A DNA stretch of 38,044 bases from assembly GCA_013203465.1 (NCBI GenBank), contig JABMNR010000170.1, forward strand, positions 1 to 38,044, written 5' to 3'. The notes below the pieces were generated by a model. The model was given only the letters and a program-made list of their open reading frames with translations, did not search any database and was not told the DNA's origin. Position numbers and translations under genes: made by a program. The stretch comes from Alphaproteobacteria bacterium (GTDB lineage Bacteria > Pseudomonadota > Alphaproteobacteria > Thalassobaculales > Thalassobaculaceae). Positions 1 to 7,862 of the stretch are shown here, piece by piece. Every line of letters begins with the position of its first letter. Within the stretch, counting starts at the first letter, position 1.

Positions 1-183
1 CCCTCCAACCAACCCAACATACTGATATGTATTCCACAATCGCACAGTGCTGGCGTCAAATGAACGGTGCACATGGGAAATCCGGGTTAAAAGCGTCTTC
101 ACATCCCCAAACCCCGGCATTCCGGATGTCGCTCCGGGTCCCGCTGGATCGTCGCCGGACAGACCGCCCGCCCAGGCGGTTAC

Positions 184-214
184 GGTTTAACATCTATAGT
201 AACTAGAGATTCAA
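184..214 (-). promoter_or_regulatory. Left MerR-type operator/promoter, reading leftward
   Basis: Read on the minus strand, a -35-like TTGAAT (209-214) and a -10-like TAAACC (184-189) are separated by 19 bp, the long spacer typical of MerR-activated promoters. The spacer carries an imperfect dyad, CTATAG and CTAGAG halves, like operators of the ZntR/CadR/PbrR branch. The 27 bp at 192-218 recur inverted at 755-781 with 24 identities. The promoter points out of the window; positions 1-183 hold no convincing gene, so the target would lie further left. Dyad and spacing are seen; promoter activity is inferred. Confidence 0.55.
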
Positions 215-294
215 GAGGGAACCGCCGGCACGAAGACCGGGGCCGTTCGCGTGGGTATCTCGGCGGACCGACAGGACCTCGGTCTCATGACCGA

Positions 295-744
295 TCAGCG
301 CGAGACGGGGCCTTCATGGGTTTTCGTTAGGCAATGTGTGCGCGAATGGTCCGCCAGGGTCTCGATAATGCGGCACTGCGCCACGCGCCCGCCGCTACAC
401 GCCGCGATCATGTGTTCGAATTCGGACTTCAGGGCGGTAAGCCGCGCGATCCGGCGGTTCACCTCGTCGAGGTGGGCGCGGGCGATTTCGGTAACTGCCT
501 CGCACGATGTGTCCGGATGATCGGTCAGATCGAGAAGTTCGCGGATCGCCGCCTGGGGAAACCCAAGCTCCCGGCAGTGACAAATAAAGGCAAGCCGGGC
601 CAGATGGGCGGAATCGTACACCCGTGTATTCCCGAGAGATCGGCGCGGTTCGAGTAACAGTCCGATTTTTTCGTAATAGCGGATCGTCGGAATCTTGCAG
701 CCGGTTTCCCGGGCTAACTGGCCGATCGTGAACTCCTCCGTCAT
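295..744 (-). CDS. MerR-family metal-responsive transcriptional regulator
   Basis: This 149-residue protein has the MerR layout: an N-terminal winged helix with TIGQLARETG and the IRYYEKIGLL signature (about residues 6-30), a dimerisation helix, and a C-terminal metal loop. C81 sits where divalent-metal sensors (ZntR, CadR, PbrR, MerR) carry a cysteine and CueR-type sensors a serine. C116 and C124 form a C-x7-C loop, and C138 follows. A Zn/Cd/Pb/Hg-type sensor is therefore likelier than a Cu(I) sensor, but the metal cannot be named. The start at 744 matches the family N-terminus; the frame is open further upstream but that part resembles nothing. Inverted copies of the probable operator lie on both sides of the gene, and the right copy is close enough upstream for autoregulation. 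Confidence 0.9.
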   Translation of the reverse strand: MTEEFTIGQLARETGCKIPTIRYYEKIGLLLEPRRSLGNTRVYDSAHLARLAFICHCRELGFPQAAIRELLDLTDHPDTSCEAVTEIARAHLDEVNRRIARLTALKSEFEHMIAACSGGRVAQCRIIETLADHSRTHCLTKTHEGPVSR

Positions 745-754
745 CGCCGCATCG

Positions 755-789
755 CCTTTTAAATCTCTAATTACTATAGATTCTAGGAT
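755..789 (+). promoter_or_regulatory. Right MerR-type operator/promoter, reading rightward
   Basis: TTAAAT (759-764) and TAGGAT (784-789) are separated by 19 bp containing the same CTATAG/CTAGAG-type dyad as the left copy, in inverted orientation. On the plus strand it would transcribe towards the glutathione S-transferase gene at 941 with a leader of about 145 nt. On the minus strand it lies 11 nt or more upstream of the MerR start, so it can also serve as the regulator's own operator. Whether it controls the transferase is inference. Confidence 0.55.
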
Positions 790-940
790 GTTCCAGACAG
801 ACCGGCAAGGCGGCGCAGCCTTCGTCCTTCGCGGCACCGGTCAGCGGCGCTAGCATGGCTGCTACGGCCAGCACGCGAGTGCCGACGGCGACACGGTGAC
901 CCGCCATCGGCGGGAGCCAAGAACGCGGAGTTTTCGCAGC

Positions 941-1612
941 ATGACGATCACGCTTTGGGGCCGCCCGTCTTCGGCGCGGACGCAAAAAGTCCTTCTGGCG
1001 CTCGCCGAGCTCGGCCTGGATTTCGATCTGGTGCTGGCCAGTGCGACGATGGGGGCCGCCGGTCACGTGGCGAAGGGCAACCAGGCCTTCGGCGTGGTCG
1101 ACACGCCCGCGTACCGCGCGATGAACCCGAACGGCACCGTGCCGACGATCGATGACGGCGGCTATGTGCTGTGGGAGTCAAACGCCATCGTCCAGTACCT
1201 CGCCATGACCTACGATCCCGCCGGCTTCTACGGCGGCGACGCCCGGGTCTTCGCCTCGGCGAGCCGCTGGATGATGTGGGAGAACAACGAGCTCATCCCG
1301 CCGATGCACACCTACGTGAAGCACACCATCCGCTTGCCGGAGGAGCAGCGCGACCCGGCGTCGGTCGACGCCGCCCGCGAGGCGTTGATCGCCGCCTGGC
1401 GCATCGTCGACCACCAACTAAGCCGCACGACGCACATCGCCGCCGATGCCTGGACCATGGGCGACATCCCGATGACGATCCGGGTGCACCGCTGGGCGCT
1501 GCTTCAGGCCGACACGCCGGATTTCCCGAACATCGCGCGGTATTACGACCGCGTGCGGGCGCGGCCAAGCTTCGCCGCCATCGCCGACCCGCAAATGCAC
1601 CTGGCCGGCTGA
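941..1612 (+). CDS. Glutathione S-transferase family protein
   Basis: The protein has 223 residues, normal for a cytosolic GST. The N-terminal thioredoxin-like domain (about 1-90) opens with MTITLWGRPSSARTQKV. The serines at 10-11 sit near the usual thiolate-activating position. The glutathione site is marked by GTVPTIDDGG, with its cis-proline, and by the WESNAIVQYL helix. The all-helical C-domain ends with the usual GDIPMTI...RW region and a conserved RARPSF stretch. The ATG at 941 is preceded by GGAG at 927-930; the in-frame upstream extension lacks family similarity. The nearest promoter-like sequence is the MerR-type element at 759-789. The substrate cannot be told; detoxification or a small-molecule isomerase role are both possible. 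Confidence 0.88.
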   Translation: MTITLWGRPSSARTQKVLLALAELGLDFDLVLASATMGAAGHVAKGNQAFGVVDTPAYRAMNPNGTVPTIDDGGYVLWESNAIVQYLAMTYDPAGFYGGDARVFASASRWMMWENNELIPPMHTYVKHTIRLPEEQRDPASVDAAREALIAAWRIVDHQLSRTTHIAADAWTMGDIPMTIRVHRWALLQADTPDFPNIARYYDRVRARPSFAAIADPQMHLAG

Positions 1613-1627
1613 AGCCGACCGAATGCC

Positions 1628-2440
1628 TCACCGCCCGACGAAGCTCGGCTTCTCCTTGGCCAGGAAAGCTTTATAGCCGCGCTGGAAATCCTCGGTGTCG
1701 AAGGCGTCGTAGCCCTGGTCTTTTTCCGCCTCGGTCAGCGGCGCCGGTTCCATCAGCCGGTAGATGAACTGCTTGTGCCAGCGCGCGGTCAACGGCGCGC
1801 CCTCGGCGATCTTGGCGGCCCAGGCGTAGGCGGCGGCCTCGACCTCGCCGTCGGGCACCACCCGGTTGACGATGCCGTAATGCAGCGCCTCCGCCGCACC
1901 CAGCAGATCGCCGACCAGCAGGATCTGCAGCATGGCGCTGGCGCCGTATTTCTTCACCTGGAACTCCAATTCCTCGGCCGATTCCACCAGCCCCAGGCGC
2001 TTGACCGGCACGCCGAACCGGCTGCTCTCGCCGCAAATCCGCAGATCGCACAGCGCCGCCAGCCCGAAGCCGCCGCCGACGCACAGCCCCTCGATCAGCG
2101 CGATGGTCGGATGCCGGCACGACACCACCGCCTGCGACGACGGCCCGGACACCTCGGCATAGGTCTTCGCCGCCGCCTTGCCCTTGCGCACGCTCTCGAA
2201 CTCGGAGATGTCGGCCCCGGCGGAGAACGCCTTGCCGCCGGCGCCGCGCAGCACCACGCAGCGCAGCTCGGCATCGCCGTCGAGCGCGGTGAACACCCGG
2301 CCGAGCGCGCCGAACACCGCCAGATTCATGGCGTTGTGCTTGGCGGCGCGGTTGAGGGTGACGGTGGCGATCCGATCCTCGATATGCACCAGCAGATCCT
2401 CGGTGCCGCTGATCTCGGCCGTGCCCTTCGTCGCGCTCAT
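1628..2440 (-). CDS. Crotonase-fold protein (enoyl-CoA hydratase/isomerase family) with altered active site
   Basis: This 270-residue protein has the crotonase scaffold. FSAGADI (72-78) and GLCVGGGFG (118-126) are the two oxyanion-hole segments that hold the CoA thioester. The two acid residues of true enoyl-CoA hydratases are absent: the first falls on G126 in GGGFGLA and the second on V146 in FGVPVKRLG. A simple hydratase reaction is therefore unlikely; isomerase, decarboxylase, hydrolase or lyase activities of the superfamily are open. The ATG overlaps the stop of the upstream CoA-transferase gene by 4 bp, so the two are translationally coupled and probably act on the same acyl-CoA. The product name is a superfamily call only. 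Confidence 0.85.
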   Translation of the reverse strand: MSATKGTAEISGTEDLLVHIEDRIATVTLNRAAKHNAMNLAVFGALGRVFTALDGDAELRCVVLRGAGGKAFSAGADISEFESVRKGKAAAKTYAEVSGPSSQAVVSCRHPTIALIEGLCVGGGFGLAALCDLRICGESSRFGVPVKRLGLVESAEELEFQVKKYGASAMLQILLVGDLLGAAEALHYGIVNRVVPDGEVEAAAYAWAAKIAEGAPLTARWHKQFIYRLMEPAPLTEAEKDQGYDAFDTEDFQRGYKAFLAKEKPSFVGR

Positions 2441-3675
2441 TCCGCCGCCTCCCGTCCCGCCACGTCGCCCAGGTGCACCGCCCCGCCGGCGCCCAGCTCG
2501 GCGATCTCGCCATCATCGTAGCCCAGCTCGGCCAGCACCTCGGCGGTGTGCTGGCCGAACAGCGGCGCCGGGTCCTGCACCCGCCCCGGCGTGGTCTCGA
2601 ACTTGATCGGCAAGCCGATGGTCTGGACCGCGCCGGCGATCGGATGTTGCACCGTCGGCACCATCTCGCGGGCGATGGTCTGCGGATCGCGGTGCATCTG
2701 CAGAATATCGAGGATCGGGCCGGCCGGAATGCCGCGCGCCTCGAACTCGGCCAGCCACTCGGCGCTGGACCGGGTTTCGAACCGGGCGTTCAGCTCGGCC
2801 TCCAGCGCCTTCAGATTGGCCAGCCGGTCGCCGTTGCTCTTGAACCGCGGGTCCTCGGCCAGCTCCGGGGCGCCGATCATCTCCAGCATCGAGAGCCAGA
2901 ACGTGTTGGTGTTGGCGGCGATGTTGATGTAGCCGTCGGTGGTCCTGACCGCCTGATACGGCGCGCTGAGCGGATGCGCCGAGCCCATGGCCCGGGGCGC
3001 CACCCCGGTGGCGAAGGCGATCGCCGACTGCCAGTAGCTGTGGGTGATGCCGGCCTCCATCAGCGAGGTGTCGAGCCGCTGACCCTCGCCGGTCTTGAGC
3101 CGGTGGCTGTAGGCGGCGCAGACCCCGAGCGCCAGCAGCAGCCCCGCCGTGATGTCGCACACCGGGGCGCCGACCTTGACCGGCGGGCCGTCCGGCCGTT
3201 CGCCGGTGATGCTCATCAGCCCGCTCATGCCCTGGGCCACCAGATCGAAGCCGCCGCGCGCGGCATAGGGACCGGTGCGGCCGAAGCCGGAAATCGAGGC
3301 GTAGATCAGCCCCGGATTGACCGCCTTCAAATCGTCGTAGCCGAGCCCCAGCCGTTCCAGCACGCCGGGGCGGAAATTCTCGGTCAGCACGTCGGCCTTG
3401 GCCACCAGCTTGCGCAGGATGCCCACGCCCTGCTCGGTCTTCAGGTCGATGACCACGCCGCGCTTGTTGCGGTTCATCATCATGAACGACGCGCTCTCGC
3501 CGCCGATCTCCGGCGGGATGGTGCGCCGCGTGTCGTCGCCGCCGCCGATCTTCTCGACCTTGATGACGTCGGCCCCCATGTCGGCCAGCATCACCCCGCA
3601 GGTCGGCCCGGCCATGTGATGGCACAGCTCGATCACGGTCATGCCCTGCAACGGGCCGAAAGCGTGCGCGGCCAT
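2437..3675 (-). CDS. CaiB/BaiF family (class III) CoA-transferase
   Basis: The 412-residue length is usual for family III CoA-transferases, which move CoA between carboxylic acids through an aspartyl-CoA intermediate. The N-terminal MTVIELCHHMAGP and the LADMGADVIKVEK Rossmann segment (about 30-42) are typical, as are NRNKRGVVIDLK and ENFRPGVLERLGLGY. The catalytic aspartate is most likely D174 in VGAPVCDITAG. The gene starts the minus-strand pair that ends with the crotonase-fold gene. The pair would activate a carboxylic acid to its CoA ester and then transform it. The substrate (carnitine, oxalate, succinyl donors and others occur in the family) is not readable from sequence. Confidence 0.93.
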   Translation of the reverse strand: MAAHAFGPLQGMTVIELCHHMAGPTCGVMLADMGADVIKVEKIGGGDDTRRTIPPEIGGESASFMMMNRNKRGVVIDLKTEQGVGILRKLVAKADVLTENFRPGVLERLGLGYDDLKAVNPGLIYASISGFGRTGPYAARGGFDLVAQGMSGLMSITGERPDGPPVKVGAPVCDITAGLLLALGVCAAYSHRLKTGEGQRLDTSLMEAGITHSYWQSAIAFATGVAPRAMGSAHPLSAPYQAVRTTDGYINIAANTNTFWLSMLEMIGAPELAEDPRFKSNGDRLANLKALEAELNARFETRSSAEWLAEFEARGIPAGPILDILQMHRDPQTIAREMVPTVQHPIAGAVQTIGLPIKFETTPGRVQDPAPLFGQHTAEVLAELGYDDGEIAELGAGGAVHLGDVAGREAAE

Positions 3676-4163
3676 GGTGGTCCTCCCTAAATCGACTATT
3701 GGCGCGCGCCATATCGGGGCGCGGTCACGAGGTGTTGGCCATATTCCCCCACGCCAACCACCCGCGCGTCAAGCGGGCGGCAGGCCATCGTCCGATGCCA
3801 AAGGGTATCGCGATCGCGCGCGGGTCATAGCAGCCGATCTTGGGAAAGACCTTTTCGCCATCGACCGCAATGCGATCGATGCTGTGCTTACGTTAGGAAC
3901 GGATTGTCCCGGCCACGTCGGGATTAAGATCAACAAGCCGGGCCTGACCGGGGACACCCTGTTGAGGCTGCGCGGCGAGTGGCCCGATCGAGACGCTTGG
4001 TTGCCGCAGGGAATGCAGGGGTCGAGTCAAGGGGTCATCGGCAACAGACGCCGAACGTGGCGAGTGGCGACCGCAGAGAGATGGCGCTAGCCATTTTCCG
4101 AGGCTCGGTTCAGCTTGCTAGGCGATACGATACCCAATTCGGGTCGAATACGAGGGCCGTGCT
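3676..4163. other. 488-bp intergenic stretch, no supported gene
   Basis: This gap lies between the divergent CoA-transferase and DUF2971 genes. Base composition drops from about 3780 onward compared with its left neighbour. A plus-strand frame stays open across much of it and encodes VIAADLGKDLFAIDR, faintly like the start of an IS110-type transposase. There is no start signal, no further domain and no terminal repeat that I can see. It may hold the promoters of both flanking genes and a decayed fragment, but nothing is certain. Confidence 0.4.
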
Positions 4164-5126
4164 ATGGACATTGCATCGGAGCAGCTGCAGCTCACCCAGA
4201 TTTTCTTATCCTACGCGTACAAGCGTAGTCTTGATATGCGCGATACTGGGCGACGGTTTGTGCACTACACGAGCGCTGAAAACGCTGCCAAAATTATCCG
4301 AAACCGCGAGGTATGGATGAGGAAGTCGTCGGTAATGAACGACTTCATGGAAGTTGAACACGGCATGGACTGCCTAACCTTTGCATGGAACGGCGACAAT
4401 GGTGACCGGTTCAAAAAAGCATTGAATAATCTTTTTCCGAACCTAGCCGACGAATTAGAATGCTTGTTCTACGCATGGGTTCCGCAATTTCGCCGAGAGA
4501 GCTATCTCACCAGTATGTCAGAGCATGAGGACAGCGAAGATGAACTCGGCCGCCTGTCGATGTGGCGCGCCTATGGGAACGTCTCCGGTGTTGCGGTGGT
4601 ACTTAACCCAACCGTGTTTCTCACACCCTCGGTTGCTCTGAAGGCATATACAAGTCCGGTTGCCTATTTCACCCGCGAGCAATTCAAGGTTGAGTTCGAT
4701 CAGGTGACTGATGCCATCGAGCGGTCCACAGATTTTCTGCGAGGACGGGAGAAAAAGGATACTCTCACTTGGCTTTTCGATATGTTTCGGTTTGCTCTGC
4801 TTTGCACCAAGCATCCGGGCTTTCATGAGGAACGGGAGTGGCGGATCATCTATTCGCCGAAGTATGAACAGTCTAACCGGCTTAAGAGGTGTATCGTCAC
4901 AATCCGTGGAACGCCCCAGCCGATCTACAAAATACCGCTCGAAGACGTTCCAGATGAGGGGCTGCTAAATGCATCCGTTCCCGGGATCGTCAATCGTGTG
5001 ATCATTGGGCCAACGCGTTATCCCTTGGATATCCGCGAGACGTTTATTGAACTCTTGGAACAAGCAGGTTTGGACGATGCGGCATCGAGAGTGTGTATTT
5101 CATTGATCCCACTGCGAACGGAATGA
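4164..5126 (+). CDS. DUF2971 domain-containing protein
   Basis: The 320-residue protein matches the DUF2971 pattern. FVHYTSAENAAKIIRNREVW lies near the N-terminus, followed by KSSVMNDFMEVEHG. A central block carries SMSEHEDSEDELGRLSMWRAYG, and a late block has HPGFHEEREWRIIY, where a conserved Glu/Arg pair sits. The biochemical role is not established; members are scattered in variable genome regions, often near defence or mobile genes. The ATG has GAGGG at 4152-4156 with good spacing. Codon use and GC are clearly lower than in all neighbours, suggesting acquisition by transfer. There are no membrane segments and no signal peptide, so it is cytoplasmic. It stands alone, convergent with the cyclase gene at 5246. 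Confidence 0.85.
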   Translation: MDIASEQLQLTQIFLSYAYKRSLDMRDTGRRFVHYTSAENAAKIIRNREVWMRKSSVMNDFMEVEHGMDCLTFAWNGDNGDRFKKALNNLFPNLADELECLFYAWVPQFRRESYLTSMSEHEDSEDELGRLSMWRAYGNVSGVAVVLNPTVFLTPSVALKAYTSPVAYFTREQFKVEFDQVTDAIERSTDFLRGREKKDTLTWLFDMFRFALLCTKHPGFHEEREWRIIYSPKYEQSNRLKRCIVTIRGTPQPIYKIPLEDVPDEGLLNASVPGIVNRVIIGPTRYPLDIRETFIELLEQAGLDDAASRVCISLIPLRTE

Positions 5127-5245
5127 GAATCCGAGTGCCAATGCTCGTTCTTCGCGCTCACTCCGAATTGGTTGGGAATGCGAACGCCCCCTCCCCACCC
5201 AACGCAGAGGTTCACCGGCGTGTACTAAACGTCGGCGTTTCTCTA

Positions 5246-5938
5246 CTATGCATCGAACATGGCCACCGCGCGGATCGGGCTGGCCGTCCCACCTCGGATC
5301 TTCAGCGGGAAGCCGATGAAGGTGAAGCGGCCCTGGCCGACCACCGCCTCCAGGTTCCACAGGCATTCGATATGGGTGATGCCGCGCTCGGCGCAGGCCA
5401 TGTGGGCGAGGAAATTCGGCTCGCCCTCCGGCGCCGGACTGATCGCCTCGACCCCGAAGCAGACGATCTTCTTGTCGGCCAGCCAATGCACCGCGTCGAG
5501 GTGCAAGCCCGGGAAATCATGCAGATACCCCGGCGTGCCGAACAGCCGTTCGTTCACCCCCATGTGGATCAGCACGGTGTCGCGCGGCTCGATGCTGGCG
5601 CCGCTGGCCTCGAGCGCCGCCTCCATCTCCGCCACGGTGATCTGGTGCTTGAGCGGCACGTGCGAGAGATCCAGGCACACGGCACCGGTATAGAAATCCT
5701 CCAGCGGCACCTGGTCGACCGACGCGGCGCCGGGGGTCGGATCGAAATGGCACGGCGCGTCGACGTGGGTGCCGGCGTGGTCGCTCATCGACAGGAACAG
5801 CGCCTTCGAGGTGAACTTGGTGTTGCCCGCCGTCTTGATCTCGCTGTGATCGCCCCACACGGTGGTGATCACCGGCGGGTGCGACGGATGGGTCGGGGTC
5901 CGGTGGTAGAGCTCACGGCTCAAATCGACGAAACGCAT
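5246..5938 (-). CDS. Cyclase family protein (kynurenine formamidase-like metal-dependent hydrolase)
   Basis: The 230-residue protein belongs to the cyclase/kynurenine-formamidase fold. It begins MRFVDLSREL, and DHAGTHVDAPCHF at 53-65 supplies the metal ligands H54, H58, D60 and H64 (HxGTHxDxxxH). A later acidic/His region (FGVEAISPAPEGEPNF, then HIECLWNLEAV) completes the site seen in family members. Such enzymes hydrolyse amide or lactone bonds. The start at 5938 is chosen because GGGAGG lies about 10 nt upstream and the family begins here; the frame is open another 66 codons without similarity. It follows the DMT exporter on the same strand after 142 bp and may be co-transcribed. The substrate is unknown. 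Confidence 0.88.
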   Translation of the reverse strand: MRFVDLSRELYHRTPTHPSHPPVITTVWGDHSEIKTAGNTKFTSKALFLSMSDHAGTHVDAPCHFDPTPGAASVDQVPLEDFYTGAVCLDLSHVPLKHQITVAEMEAALEASGASIEPRDTVLIHMGVNERLFGTPGYLHDFPGLHLDAVHWLADKKIVCFGVEAISPAPEGEPNFLAHMACAERGITHIECLWNLEAVVGQGRFTFIGFPLKIRGGTASPIRAVAMFDA

Positions 5939-6080
5939 GGCGTGGGGTCCTCCCAAACAATGGCCTGATACGGCACGCTCAACGGTCGTGGCGGGTGAAA
6001 CCGGACCGCGCATCGGCGTATTGTGGCGCGTCAGGCCGCGTTCGGCCAGAGCAGCGCGGGGCCGTGCGTCAGACCATGCA

Positions 6081-7109
6081 TTACGCCGTGCCCGCTTCTT
6101 GGACCGGCGCCTTCTTCCGGGATGGCACGGCGGCAAGCAGCCCAGCCAGTGTGATCAAGATCATGCCGCCGACGGTTAGCGGATCGGGCTTCTCGGAGAA
6201 GAACACGAACCCCCATATGGCCGCCGAGACCAGATAGGCATAATCGAAGGTGGCGATGATCGACGGCGCGGCGATTTGATAGGCGCGCGCGACGCCGACC
6301 AAGTACGCGGCCGACAGCACGCCGAGCAGGGCCATCAACCCCCACTCCCGCCCGCCCATCGGCGCCCAATCATCGAGCAGGAACGGAAACGCCGCCTGGG
6401 TATCCGGGTCGAGGCGGAGGGCGGCAAGCACGATCATGGCGATCAGGCCGGTCACGAGAAATGAGCCGTGCAGGGCGAGCGCCAAGGTCAGCGGCGCCTC
6501 TTCCTGGCATTTGCTCCGGGTGAGAACCATCGCAAGCGAATAGAACGCGGCGCCCAGTAGGGGCAGCACGGTGAACCACGAGAAGGCATCGGTGCCTGGG
6601 CGTAAAATAGCGATCACGCCGAGAAAGCCCAGCAGAACACCGCCCCATTGGCGCCGGGTCACCGGCTCGCCAATCAGCGCCGCGGAGAGCAGGGCCGTCA
6701 TGATCGGATTGGTGTAGACGGCAACGGCGGCCACCGACAGGCTGAGCACGGGAAGCGCGGCGTAGAAGGCAAGCCACGTAAGGACCAGAAGCACGCTGCG
6801 AATGAGAGCCCACCTCGGAGCCCGTGGTTTCAGGCCGACACCCGTGGCGAGCGAGAGCGCGATCACGATCGGGATTGCGACAAGCGAGCGAGTGAAGAAG
6901 ATCTGCCACACCGTCAGGTCCGCGCTGACGAATTTCACGACGGCATCGGCGAAGGCCATCGTAAGAACCGAGGCCAAGATGATAACAACGCCTTGAGCCG
7001 TTCTGTCCGGCCGCACCCTGTCTGGCCGCACCCTGTCTGGCCGCACCCTGTCTGGCCGCACCCTGTCCGGCCGCACCCTATCTGGCCGCGCCGCTTCGCT
7101 TCGCGCCAT
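6081..7109 (-). CDS. EamA/DMT-family transporter with N-terminal pentad repeat
   Basis: This is a 342-residue inner-membrane protein of the drug/metabolite transporter superfamily. It has two EamA halves of about five hydrophobic helices each, with the usual late motif ending in FVFFSEKPDPLTVGGMILI. The ATG at 7107-7109 has GAGGG 7 nt upstream, which decides the start. Residues 8-37 are six copies of RPDRV (the last RPDRT), a strongly basic and acidic, proline-rich cytoplasmic tail that DMT proteins normally lack, encoded by a 15-bp tandem repeat. It lies between RidA and the cyclase on the same strand, with gaps of about 140 bp. The exported or imported substrate is unknown, but an amino acid or related metabolite fits the neighbours. 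Confidence 0.9.
   Translation of the reverse strand: MARSEAARPDRVRPDRVRPDRVRPDRVRPDRVRPDRTAQGVVIILASVLTMAFADAVVKFVSADLTVWQIFFTRSLVAIPIVIALSLATGVGLKPRAPRWALIRSVLLVLTWLAFYAALPVLSLSVAAVAVYTNPIMTALLSAALIGEPVTRRQWGGVLLGFLGVIAILRPGTDAFSWFTVLPLLGAAFYSLAMVLTRSKCQEEAPLTLALALHGSFLVTGLIAMIVLAALRLDPDTQAAFPFLLDDWAPMGGREWGLMALLGVLSAAYLVGVARAYQIAAPSIIATFDYAYLVSAAIWGFVFFSEKPDPLTVGGMILITLAGLLAAVPSRKKAPVQEAGTA
7005..7094. repeat. 15-bp tandem repeat, five good copies plus one degenerate
   Basis: The unit GTCTGGCCGCACCCT (plus strand) recurs at 7005, 7020, 7035, 7050 and 7065, with T/C exchange at its fourth base, and a degenerate copy follows at 7080. It lies inside the DMT transporter gene and, being a multiple of three, encodes RPDRV pentads in the cytoplasmic N-terminus. 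Near-identity of the copies, including third positions, points to recent expansion by slippage. Confidence 0.95.
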
Positions 7110-7247
7110 CAACGTTCCCTCGTGACCGTCCATGCCGGCGCCGTTTCCAACCATATCCGGCAAGGTCCGCTTTGTCCGCCGTCACTCGGGTCAGGATCCA
7201 TAAACCGATAGGACGCAACGGCGGCTCGGAGCGGGAAGCGGGCCGGG

Positions 7248-7646
7248 TCAAGCGTCTCGATCGGTGCTCGCAATCGCACGGATTTCGATAATCGCCCCTT
7301 CCCGGCGCAAGCCGGCGACCTCAACAGCTGTCCACGCCGGATAGGGTTCCTCGACGTATTCGAGGCGGATTGATTGGAAGAGGTCGAAATGAGTGCGTAG
7401 GCCGACATGGTAGGTCGTCATCTCAACAACCGATCGAAACGTCAGATCGGCATCGCGGAGAATAAAACCGATCTTTTCAAAGGCGTTCCGCATCTGAGCC
7501 TCTGGATCCTCCGGCATCTGTCCGTGCGCGTCACCCCCCGTCATTCCTGTGAGGAACACGTGGTTACCGGAAATGAGACCCGGAGACATTTTCAAATGCT
7601 CATACGCCGAACGAAGCTCCGGCGGCACGATTGAGAGCGTCGCCAT
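7248..7646 (-). CDS. RidA family protein (YjgF/YER057c/UK114)
   Basis: This 132-residue single-domain protein has the RidA fold signature. GLISGNHVFLTGMTG lies near the front, then the DPEAQMRNAFEKIGFIL helix and VVEMTTYHVGL. Near the end come EPYPAWTAVEVAGL and GAIIEIRAIAS, whose arginine binds the carboxylate of the imine substrate in RidA. Family members hydrolyse reactive enamines or imines formed by PLP enzymes, or act in specific catabolic pathways. The start at 7646 is set by GAGGT 7 nt upstream; the upstream frame shows no similarity. The gene precedes the DMT exporter on the same strand. Composition is slightly less GC-rich than the average here. Confidence 0.92.
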   Translation of the reverse strand: MATLSIVPPELRSAYEHLKMSPGLISGNHVFLTGMTGGDAHGQMPEDPEAQMRNAFEKIGFILRDADLTFRSVVEMTTYHVGLRTHFDLFQSIRLEYVEEPYPAWTAVEVAGLRREGAIIEIRAIASTDRDA

Positions 7647-7862
7647 TGAGTTACCTCGCAGTAGGTGCTTTGCCGTCATAATGGCCAGGTCGGCCAAAAT
7701 CCGCAATGTCCGCTCTGCCCGCCGAGCCGTCATTAGCAACTGGCGCGGCGAACGGCCGTTCCCACCCTAGCGGACGTTCGGGCTCGGCGCGGCGATCGGC
7801 AACACCGAGCCCGAAGCGGAATTTCAGCACCGTGCCGCGAGCGTCCGCTGTCTCAATTCACG

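Noticed and set aside
767-1066. Short minus-strand frame ending in a hydrophobic, signal-like segment
   Set aside because: It overlaps the GST start and the MerR-type promoter and lacks a ribosome site and similarity; too weak to call a gene.
3641-4090. Plus-strand frame across the CoA-transferase/DUF2971 gap as a gene
   Set aside because: It starts inside the antisense CoA-transferase gene, has no ribosome site and no domain; only the faint transposase-like fragment was worth noting.
5126-5160. Hairpin CGAG...CTCG after the DUF2971 gene as a terminator
   Set aside because: The stem is only 4 bp with an 8-base loop and no T-run.
7005-7094. 15-bp repeats as a CRISPR array
   Set aside because: Copies are directly adjacent without spacers and are coding.
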